Shown piece after piece: positions 1 to 5,622 of a stretch of 7,161 nt of DNA. The DNA is taken from positions 1 to 7,161 of the forward strand of contig USEZ01000102.1 in NCBI GenBank assembly GCA_900553775.1, given 5' to 3'. Source of the stretch: an uncultured Slackia sp. Its GTDB lineage: Bacteria > Actinomycetota > Coriobacteriia > Coriobacteriales > Eggerthellaceae. How positions within the stretch are numbered: position 1 is the stretch's first letter; each line of letters begins with the position of its first letter. Both the position numbers and the translations under genes were made by a program. The notes beneath the pieces were generated by a model that did no database searches, was not told the origin of the DNA, and saw only the letters and a list, made by a program, of their open reading frames with translations.

Positions 1-43
1 TCGTGCGCTCTTCACGATATCGCCGCAACCATACGCGAAGAGC

Positions 44-75
44 AAAACGGGGCTCCGCTTCGAAACGGAGCCCCG
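44..75 (-). terminator. Rho-independent terminator of the ATP-grasp gene
   Basis: A perfect 10-bp stem (48-57 pairing with 66-75, arms CGGGGCTCCG and CGGAGCCCCG) closes an 8-base loop. Read on the minus strand it is followed by TTTT (44-47). It lies about 45 bases beyond the stop codon of the ATP-grasp ligase gene, the right place to end that transcript. No good T-run follows on the plus strand, so it works for the minus strand only. The bases before it (1-43) hold no recognisable gene. Confidence 0.85.
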
Positions 76-119
76 AAACGGCATCGGCGCGGCGGCGGGC
101 GGCGCGGCTCGCGCAGCCT

Positions 120-1370
120 CTACTTGTAGTTGTCGGGGTTGGCGAACTTGTCGATGTAGCGATGCACGTGGATTTTCATCCACGCCCAGCGCATCGGGTT
201 CATGAACAGGTCGGGGCCGTAATCGAAGCTCATCGACTCTTTGCCTTGCGCCGCCAGCTCTTTCGCGCGGGCCACGAACTCGGGGTCTTTCACGTATTCG
301 TAGACCACCTTGCGCGGCACGGAATGCCAGAACACCTCGTTGGTGTTTTGCACGCACTCCCCCAGGTCGCGCTTGAACACGCGGTCCTCCACCACGTAGC
401 GGGCAAGGTTGTGGCCCGCCGCCGTGACGTGATAGTTCGTGCGGCCCTGGCGCAGGTTCACCTCGAACACCTTATAGCTGCCGTCGCGGTCGTCGCGCTT
501 GATGTCGAAGTTGGCGAAGCCCGTGAAGCCGATCTTCTCGAGAAAATTCTTGATAAGCTCCTGCAGCTCGGGATTGGGCTGCGTGATAATCGCGCACGGA
601 TTGCCGAGCGCAGTGGGCGTGTGCTCTTCGAGGCCCTCGCGACCGAAGCAGATCAGCTTCACCTTGCAATTGCGGTCGCAATAGGCCGTGAGCACGTTCA
701 TGTTGCAATCTTCGCCCACCACCATATCTTGCAGCAGCACCTCGTCGGGATATCCCGCGCCGAAAATCAGCCCCAGGATATGCAGCGCCTCAGCGGGCGT
801 GGCGGCGGCATAGACCTTCTTCATGCCCTCGAACGGATGCTCCCAGTAGGTCACGCTCATGGCGGGCTTCACGATGATGGGATACGAAAAGCCCACGGCC
901 TGCTCGGACAGGTCGGCCTCGGAAAGCCCCTGATCGAAGCAGTCGGGCGTCACGGCGAACGTTTTCGGGTACGGAATGCCGTGCTCTTCGCACATGCGGT
1001 AGAAGCTCGACTTGGACTCCAAACGGTCGCGCAGGTCTTTGTCGATATAGAGCGTCACGCAGTTTTCGGGCAGGTCGTCTTGGATTTCCGACAGAAGCGC
1101 CGCGTACACGTCGGCGCAACCCCACACCAGATGCATCGTGTCGGGGTGTTTCGCCGCGAACGCCTTGATCGTGGCCAGCAGCACCTCGGGCTTGTCGAGG
1201 TTTTCGTCGTAGCTGCACTCCACGATACGGCTGTGCATGGTGTCGCCCGCCGCGAAGCGGCCGAATGCGTAGCTTTTCTTGCCGTACTGCTCGTGGATGG
1301 CGCGCGCCACCGAATAGCAGTTCATATCTCCGCCGATGAGGACGGGAATGAAATCGATTTCTTCAGACAA
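120..1370 (-). CDS. ATP-grasp carboxylate-amine ligase, D-aspartate-ligase-like
   Basis: This 416-residue protein has the layout of an ATP-grasp ligase of the predicted carboxylate-amine ligase group (COG3919-like). The N-terminal pre-ATP-grasp region (1-110) opens with FIPVLIGGDMNCYSVARA. The ATP-binding part includes SKSSFYRMCEEHGIPYPKT (119-137), the lysine strand YPIIVKPA (163-170), the LLQDMVVGED segment (212-221) and the metal/ATP site FDIKRDD...VFEVNLRQGR (288-310), where E303 and N305 are the likely Mg ligands. The start is TTG at 1368-1370, chosen because an AGGAG ribosome site lies just upstream; the next Met is at residue 16. Such enzymes join a carboxylate to an amine with ATP cleavage, probably in the cytoplasm. 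From memory it resembles Enterococcus D-aspartate ligase, which adds a side-chain residue to peptidoglycan precursors, but the substrate cannot be read from the sequence. It appears to be transcribed alone, with its own -10 box and terminator. Confidence 0.88.
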   Translation of the reverse strand: MSEEIDFIPVLIGGDMNCYSVARAIHEQYGKKSYAFGRFAAGDTMHSRIVECSYDENLDKPEVLLATIKAFAAKHPDTMHLVWGCADVYAALLSEIQDDLPENCVTLYIDKDLRDRLESKSSFYRMCEEHGIPYPKTFAVTPDCFDQGLSEADLSEQAVGFSYPIIVKPAMSVTYWEHPFEGMKKVYAAATPAEALHILGLIFGAGYPDEVLLQDMVVGEDCNMNVLTAYCDRNCKVKLICFGREGLEEHTPTALGNPCAIITQPNPELQELIKNFLEKIGFTGFANFDIKRDDRDGSYKVFEVNLRQGRTNYHVTAAGHNLARYVVEDRVFKRDLGECVQNTNEVFWHSVPRKVVYEYVKDPEFVARAKELAAQGKESMSFDYGPDLFMNPMRWAWMKIHVHRYIDKFANPDNYK

Positions 1371-1432
1371 GGCTTCTCCTCGTACGGTTCTTTTCAGGCG
1401 CCCGCGCGGATACGAAGCGCAAGCGAACTGCG

Positions 1433-1438
1433 ATTATA
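1433..1438 (-). promoter_or_regulatory. Candidate -10 box for the ATP-grasp gene
   Basis: The minus strand reads TATAAT here, a perfect -10 hexamer in a GC-rich setting, 62 bases upstream of the TTG start. No convincing -35 hexamer is visible at 16-18 bases; that place overlaps the hairpin that ends the upstream yqeY gene. It supports separate transcription of the ligase gene. This is based on motif match only. Confidence 0.5.
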
Positions 1439-1444
1439 GGCCGG

Positions 1445-1477
1445 ATGAAGCAGAAAGGGCGCGGTTCGCGCCCTTTC
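1445..1477 (-). terminator. Hairpin after yqeY, weak intrinsic terminator
   Basis: An 11-bp perfect stem (1453-1463 with 1467-1477, arms GAAAGGGCGCG and CGCGCCCTTTC) closes a 3-base loop. On the minus strand it is followed by TGCTTCAT, so the U-run is poor and relies on the TTTC inside the stem. It lies about 50 bases past the yqeY stop and just before the ligase -10 box, so it probably separates the two units. Confidence 0.55.
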
Positions 1478-1482
1478 CATAT

Positions 1483-1504
1483 CCGCGCCCGCATGCGGGC
1501 GCGG
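1483..1504. repeat. 22-bp perfect GC palindrome
   Basis: Two 11-base arms, CCGCGCCCGCA and TGCGGGCGCGG, meet with no spacer. The palindrome sits between the yqeY stop codon and the terminator-like hairpin at 1453-1477, so the yqeY message would end in two tandem hairpins. It may help terminate transcription or protect the 3' end. No protein-binding role can be inferred. Confidence 0.6.
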
Positions 1505-1528
1505 CCCGCCGCGCGGATCAGGCTGTCG

Positions 1529-1972
1529 TTACGCCAGGCGGCTTCCCACTTCCTTGGCCGCCGCCGCTTTGTCGAAGTTGCCGCCGGTTGCCGCGGTGAG
1601 GGCGCCCATGACCTTGCCCATGTCGCGCTTGGTTTCGGCTCCCACCTCGGCGATGGTCTTCTCGATGAGGGCGACGAGCTCTTCGCCGGCAAGCTGCTTG
1701 GGAAGATAGCTCTCCAGAATTTCCACCTGCTCTTTCAGCATGGCCGTGCGCGCTTCGTCGGTGCCCGCCTTGATGGAGCCCTCGAGCGTTTCGCCCGTCT
1801 GCTTGACCAGGCGCTTCAGCATGGCGTCGACGTCGGCTTCCACGATTTCGCGGCGCTCGTTCACCTCGATGTTTTTCACCTCTCCGAGAACCTGGCGAAG
1901 AATGGACAGGCGGTTTTTGTCGTGGGCGCGCATGGCGTTTTTGATTTCTTCCTGCAGAGCGGCGTATTGCAT
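1529..1972 (-). CDS. yqeY: GatB/YqeY domain protein
   Basis: This 147-residue protein matches the usual length and layout of stand-alone YqeY proteins. Visible marks are the N-terminal helix pair with DKNRLSILRQVLGEVKNIEV (18-37), the mid-protein VEILESYLPKQLAGEEL (83-99), and the C-terminal bundle with RDMGKVMGAL (116-125) followed by a final short helix. YqeY is homologous to the tRNA-binding tail of GatB, the aspartyl/glutamyl-tRNA amidotransferase subunit. Its own role is not settled, but a link to tRNA or translation is the usual suggestion. The start is ATG at 1970-1972 with a strong AAGGAGG at 1980-1986 and a 7-base spacer. It is complete, cytoplasmic and lacks signal or membrane segments. 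The rpsU neighbour seen in some genomes is not present here. A -10-like box at 2070-2075 and a 3' hairpin suggest a single-gene transcript. Confidence 0.93.
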   Translation of the reverse strand: MQYAALQEEIKNAMRAHDKNRLSILRQVLGEVKNIEVNERREIVEADVDAMLKRLVKQTGETLEGSIKAGTDEARTAMLKEQVEILESYLPKQLAGEELVALIEKTIAEVGAETKRDMGKVMGALTAATGGNFDKAAAAKEVGSRLA

Positions 1973-2069
1973 GGCGATGCCTCCTTGGGCAGAAAACGTT
2001 CACGGCGCGTCGGAAATTTCCCGCTGCCGGCGACTTCGCAAGCGGCAGCCGACGGCGCCTTTTCCGTTC

Positions 2070-2075
2070 AGTATA
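2070..2075 (-). promoter_or_regulatory. Candidate -10 box for yqeY
   Basis: The minus strand reads GTTATACTGAAC here, giving TATACT, one mismatch from TATAAT. It lies about 98 bases upstream of the yqeY start, implying a roughly 90-base leader. No strong -35 hexamer is found at standard spacing. The stretch 1973-2220 holds no supportable gene; it is GC-rich leader and promoter sequence. Confidence 0.4.
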
Positions 2076-2220
2076 ACGCGCGGGAAAACCACCGAGAGGG
2101 CCTTGCCGTCGAAGCTCGTGAAAAGCCCCGTGCTTAGTCGAAACGGTCGGTGAAGAATCGAGGTGGCCTGAACGCGCTCGAAGAGCGCGCGAATTTTTCG
2201 GCCCCCATCCGTCACTCGAA

Positions 2221-2442
2221 CTGCCTTTTGTCAGTTAAATTGAGTGATTAAATCACTTCAATCAAATACTACATTCAAGTGATTGAGTGACAGAATTTGA
2301 GAGATGTTAATACCCTGGCTATAAGCTGGTAAAACTGGTTTTGCTTCGGTATTTTTATCTCTCAAATACATCAGTTAAAGCAATGGCCTTATCACTCAAT
2401 TTAAAGTGATAAGGCCATCTATCGAAAGAATGATTTGAGAGA
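2221..2442. repeat. AT-rich island with an array of TGAGTGAT/TGAGAGA half-sites
   Basis: This gene-free stretch after the AlbA_2 gene is sharply AT-rich against its GC-rich surroundings. It holds at least six copies, in both orientations, of a short word close to RTCWCTCAAWT: reverse at 2237-2248, 2284-2291, 2294-2305 and 2433-2442; forward at 2357-2367 and 2391-2402. The 14 bases ATCACTCAATTTAA at 2391-2404 are repeated exactly, inverted, at 2235-2248. A direct repeat TCAGTTAAA occurs at 2231-2239 and 2371-2379. AGTGATTAAATCACT at 2243-2257 is a further short palindrome. The same word forms the palindrome before the AlbA_2 gene. The pattern fits a multi-site operator or the remnant of a small mobile element; it is not a CRISPR array because the unit is short, both strands are used and spacing is irregular. 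Confidence 0.65.
2383..2418 (-). terminator. 14-bp hairpin after the AlbA_2 gene, terminator and/or operator
   Basis: Arms ATGGCCTTATCACT (2383-2396) and AGTGATAAGGCCAT (2405-2418) pair perfectly around the 8-base loop CAATTTAA. It lies 25 bases past the stop codon of the AlbA_2/GHKL gene. On the minus strand the stem is followed by TGCTTTAACTGA, a weak U-run, so termination is possible but not textbook. Its core, ATCACT-N8-AGTGAT at 2391-2410, has the same half-sites and spacing as the palindrome upstream of that gene, so it may also be a protein-binding site. Confidence 0.6.
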
Positions 2443-4236
2443 CTATTCGTCGCCGTCCGCGGCGTCGCCTACAAAGACGTACTTCCTCTTCTTGCTCGTA
2501 GGCGCGGCGGTCGCCGCAACCACGCCCGCATCGACGAGCTTTTTCACACGGTAGCGAAACACCGGCATCTCGAGCCCCAATCCGTCGGCGATATCGCGGG
2601 CACCGAGCGGCTCGCCGGCCGCCTTGAGAAGAGCCGCGATCCGCTCCTCGATGGACTCTTTGCCAGGACGCACAGCGGCGGGGGCGTCCTGCTCGGATGC
2701 ACCCGAAGCCGCCGCCGAAGCCGCCGGGGCATCGTCGATGCGCGCGGCGGCTTTTGCCCGGGGCGGACGAGCCTGCGATGCGGCGGGCGGCTCCGCGGCG
2801 GCGCGCGCAGCCGCCTTTTCCGCGATTCCTGCGGCCCATTCGGCCGCAGCGGCGCGATCGGAGCGCTCCGCTTCGACGTAAGCGTCGTCGAGGGCCGCAA
2901 CGGGCGCGGGAGGCTCTTCGCGAACCTTGTCGTCGGCGCCGTCGGCGAACAGAGCGTCTTGGCGGTAAGGAAGCGTGCGCGCCGAAGAACGCGCGCCCGA
3001 CAAGGCGGGACGTTCGAACGTCACCTGGAACAGGTCGGGCGAGGCGTCGAACTCGGGGCGCGCCAGCGCGTGCGCGTCCATCTCGTCGAGCATCGCGGCG
3101 ACGCCCGAGCCGCAGCCGTGCGCCACGCAGCCTCCGTCGCTTGCCAGCGAGGTCGATTCCATCAGCTGCATGAGCCTCGCATTGCGGCAGCGCGACGTGC
3201 CGTCGTCCATGCCGTCGACGGTCTTGCCGCCCCATAATCCGCCGGGGCTGCTCACCACCACTTTTTCGGGATAGACGTCCACCGACACGGGCCAGCCCAG
3301 GAAATAGCGTCCGTACTCCCTGTGCACGACCGCGTTCGCGATGGCCTCTCTCAGCGCTTTTCGCGGGATTTCCCACTCGTCTGCATGTCGATGGCCGTCC
3401 GAGGCCGAACGGCGTCTGAGAATGCGCGAGAGAGCCCCCAGCGCGTCGTCGATCATCTCCGAAAGCGACCCGTCGCACACGATGTGCTCGACAGGGCGCG
3501 CTGAAACGCCGTCATGCACGGAAACCGCTATGACCAGGCGCGGGAAGAACTGCTGCGGATAAAACCCCGCGGCGAGCAGGCCCATGAGCCTCACGTCGCC
3601 CTTCTTGTCCACGATGTTCAATCGCTCGAGCTGGGCGCTTTGCGTCTCGGCGCCGCGAAGGGCGCGCGGGCTTTTGCGGCGGCGGCGCTCGATCATGGCA
3701 GCCGCCAAGGCCATGTCCAGATCGTCCATATCGGCCTCGGCCACGGCTTCGGCCTCAGCGTCGTTCGGCAGCACGGCGGCCTTGAGTTCGTTGATCTCGG
3801 CCGAGGTCAGCTTGATGTTGTCGGGGCCGACGCGCTTGTAGCTGCCGTTTTGCAGCCCGCCTTCGGCCAGAAAGCACGGCTTGAGCCGCGCATCGAGCTC
3901 GCGCACGTCGACCGCAAGCACGGGCGCACCGTCGAGCTCCAGGCGGCGTATGGCGTATTGCGGCGGGTTGACCAGCACCGCCGAAGGCCCGGCGTCGTTC
4001 ATGGCGGCCGAGAACCGCTCGGCCGTCTCGTCGGGGGAGAAACCGCTCAAGGGGGCGAATCCGTTTTCGGCGTCGAGGCCGAAAACGAGCATGCCGCCGC
4101 GGGCGTTGCCGAACGCGCTGACGCTTTCCCACACGCTTCTGCCGAGCGTATGGGAGCATGATTCGATTTCATGGAATGCGTCGCCTGTGCCGATGCCGCG
4201 CAGGCGGTCGACGACGTCGCGTATGGTTTCGGGCAT
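2443..4236 (-). CDS. AlbA_2/Schlafen-type ATP-binding protein with C-terminal winged helix
   Basis: This 597-residue protein has the layout of AlbA_2/Schlafen-type putative regulators (COG2865). Residues 1-150 are an AlbA_2 domain: EIES near 23, then SVSAFGNARGGMLVFGLD (38-55) and the NGSYKRVGPDN strand (130-140). Residues about 285-410 resemble the GHKL-like HATPase_c_4 module: IPRKALREAIANAVVHREYG (290-309, with N301 of the N-box), then VDVYPEKVVVSSPGGL (319-334) and a GCGSGV glycine loop (374-379). Residues about 440-525 are an Ala/Pro-rich, low-complexity linker. Residues 526-597 form a winged helix (IEERIAALLKAAGEPLGARDIADGL, then a basic KKRKYVF wing). The ATG at 4234-4236 follows AGAGGA. 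A DNA- or RNA-binding regulator is likely; its trigger is unknown. Matching palindromes just before the start and after the stop suggest autoregulation, which is inference. It seems to be a single-gene unit. Confidence 0.85.
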   Translation of the reverse strand: MPETIRDVVDRLRGIGTGDAFHEIESCSHTLGRSVWESVSAFGNARGGMLVFGLDAENGFAPLSGFSPDETAERFSAAMNDAGPSAVLVNPPQYAIRRLELDGAPVLAVDVRELDARLKPCFLAEGGLQNGSYKRVGPDNIKLTSAEINELKAAVLPNDAEAEAVAEADMDDLDMALAAAMIERRRRKSPRALRGAETQSAQLERLNIVDKKGDVRLMGLLAAGFYPQQFFPRLVIAVSVHDGVSARPVEHIVCDGSLSEMIDDALGALSRILRRRSASDGHRHADEWEIPRKALREAIANAVVHREYGRYFLGWPVSVDVYPEKVVVSSPGGLWGGKTVDGMDDGTSRCRNARLMQLMESTSLASDGGCVAHGCGSGVAAMLDEMDAHALARPEFDASPDLFQVTFERPALSGARSSARTLPYRQDALFADGADDKVREEPPAPVAALDDAYVEAERSDRAAAAEWAAGIAEKAAARAAAEPPAASQARPPRAKAAARIDDAPAASAAASGASEQDAPAAVRPGKESIEERIAALLKAAGEPLGARDIADGLGLEMPVFRYRVKKLVDAGVVAATAAPTSKKRKYVFVGDAADGDE

Positions 4237-4277
4237 GGTTCCTCTCGTCGTTGGAAATATCTTCCCATGGTATCAGC

Positions 4278-4299
4278 AATCACTCTAATTTGAGTGATT
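4278..4299. promoter_or_regulatory. Palindromic operator-like site before the AlbA_2 gene
   Basis: Eight-base arms AATCACTC and GAGTGATT are separated by TAATTT. The core is ATCACT-N8-AGTGAT (4279-4298), identical in half-sites and spacing to 2391-2410 downstream of the gene. It sits about 42 bases before the ATG, where a repressor would cover the promoter. Clear -35/-10 boxes are not visible; a poor TACCAT lies just downstream on the minus strand. The product's own winged helix is the natural candidate to bind, but nothing in the sequence proves it. Confidence 0.6.
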
Positions 4300-4644
4300 T
4301 TGATGACCAATCCGCACTTGTCCACAGCTTCACGCGAAACCGGCTCTCGAAAAAAGCCGATGCGAACGGAAACGAGCACGCCATGTGAACACTGCGGCGG
4401 CAACCTCGCCCCGCACGCTCCTCGAGCGGGAATGTCGGCAAACAACCGCAGCCGCAAACGGCAAGCGCACCCTCGACGGGCGACCAGCCGTCTGCAAACG
4501 CAGCCGGCACGCACCCAGGCGCGCACCGCAGCCGCATGCGCGGAGCAAAGGCAAGGGAACGCAACCGCTTCGACGCCATGGACAACGCCGCCGTCCGCGG
4601 CCCGACCCCGCGCTCCAGCCGCGCGCCATACGCTCCCGCGGCAT
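4300..4644. other. Gene-free stretch between the AlbA_2 gene and the cydB terminator
   Basis: No supportable gene is seen here. Short open frames exist on both strands, but their translations are Arg/Ala/Pro/Ser-rich with no recognisable domain or ribosome site. The plus strand is poor in T and rich in C and A, an unusual skew for an intergenic region in this window. It may contain upstream control sequence for the AlbA_2 gene or the remains of a decayed gene. Confidence 0.5.
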
Positions 4645-4679
4645 AAAAAATCCCGCCGCTCGGATGAGCGACGGGATTT
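4645..4679 (-). terminator. Rho-independent terminator of cydB
   Basis: A 14-bp stem with one mismatch (4648-4661 with 4666-4679) closes a 4-base loop and on the minus strand runs into a TTTTTT tract (4645-4650). It lies 77 bases after the CydB stop codon, as expected for the end of a cydAB operon. A second small hairpin, GAAAAGCC-AA-GGCTTTTC (4687-4704), lies between the stop and the terminator. Confidence 0.88.
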
Positions 4680-4755
4680 CGCGATCGAAAAGCCAAGGCT
4701 TTTCTTGATGTTCAAGGAGCCGATACGCCTTATCGAGCCATCGGCGGCCTTGGGC

Positions 4756-5622
4756 CTAGTAGTGCAGGTCTTCCACCTTCACGCGACCGCGGAAGGTGCG
4801 ATAGATCATGAAGTGGTACGCAAGCACCAGCGGCAGACCCACGCAGGTGATGCCGAGCATCCAGCCGAGCGCAAGGTCGCTCGAAGCGGCCGTGGCGATG
4901 GTGATGCTCTCGCCCGACGCCGCCGTGGCGAACAGGTTCAGCGGATCGCCCGCGCCTGCAACCACCAGGTTGGGGAACATGAGCGACGCCCACAGGGCCA
5001 CCAGCATGGCGCACGCGGCGGAGGAGGCGATGAAGGTCGCCAGGTCGGCGGAGTCGCCCCTGCTCTTCACGATAGCGACGATCAGCGCGATAACCACCAG
5101 CGCGAAGAAGACCATGCGCAGGATGGAGGTCTCGTGAGCCATTTCCGGCTTGAGAACGAACAGCGCGTAGCCTGCAGTCACCAGGAACAAGACGCCCGCG
5201 CCGGTCAAAGCGATGCCGCGGGCCTTTTTCGCACGGGCACGCAGGTCGGAACCCAGCGGAGCCTTCAGCGACAGCCAGCTTGCGCCCTGGCAGATGAACA
5301 GGCTCAGGCCCAGAAGGCCGGTGAGCAGCGTGAACGGGGTCACCAGGCCGAGCAGCGGAACGCCCACGTAGTCGCCGTTGGCGTTCATGGGAATGCCCGC
5401 GAACACGTTGCCGGCCGCCACGCCCAGAAGCAGGGCGGGCAGAAGCGATCCCACGAAGAACAGCGCGTTCCAGATCTTGGACCATTCCTTATCGTGGCCC
5501 GCGAACTCGACGGACACGGCGCGCACGATCAGGCCCATGAGCACCAGGATGATGGCCAGGTAGAAGCCCGAGAACGTGGTGGCATACGCCGGCGCGAACG
5601 CAGCGAACAGCGCGCCGCCCGC
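4756..5622 (-). pseudogene. cydB: Cytochrome d ubiquinol oxidase subunit II, 5'-truncated by the join
   Basis: The C-terminal 288 residues of the chimeric frame match CydB, the second subunit of the cytochrome bd quinol oxidase in the cytoplasmic membrane, which reduces oxygen at low tension. The recognisable run is GGALFAAFAPAYATTFSGFYLA (305-326; compare GGALFAAWP and FSGFY of E. coli CydB), then GSLLPALLLGVAAGNVFAGIPM (361-382), LVTPFTLLTGLLGL (396-409), CQGASWLSLK (414-423) and the end FRGRVKVEDLHY. About seven hydrophobic helices remain. Roughly 66 residues that would hold the first two helices and the conserved acidic residues near E. coli positions 29 and 58 are missing, as is cydA, normally just upstream. 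The sequence style and the terminator at 4645-4679 match the left, Eggerthellaceae-like part. The gene is probably intact in its own genome. Confidence 0.88.

Noticed and set aside
3..1439. 478-codon plus-strand open frame
   Set aside because: It is antisense to the ATP-grasp gene, which has clear family motifs, a ribosome site and a terminator. The plus-strand product is His/Arg/Val-rich with no domain; long antisense frames are common in high-GC DNA.
2173..2197. Hairpin CGCGCTC-GAA-GAGCGCG followed by GAATTTTT on the plus strand
   Set aside because: It looks like a short terminator, but no plus-strand gene ends here, and on the minus strand no T-run follows.
2000..2215. 71-codon minus-strand open frame upstream of yqeY
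   Set aside because: There is no ribosome site, the product is not recognisable, and it overlaps the likely yqeY promoter and leader.
2221..2442. CRISPR array
   Set aside because: The repeated words are only about 8-14 bases, occur in both orientations and are irregularly spaced; no cas gene is present.
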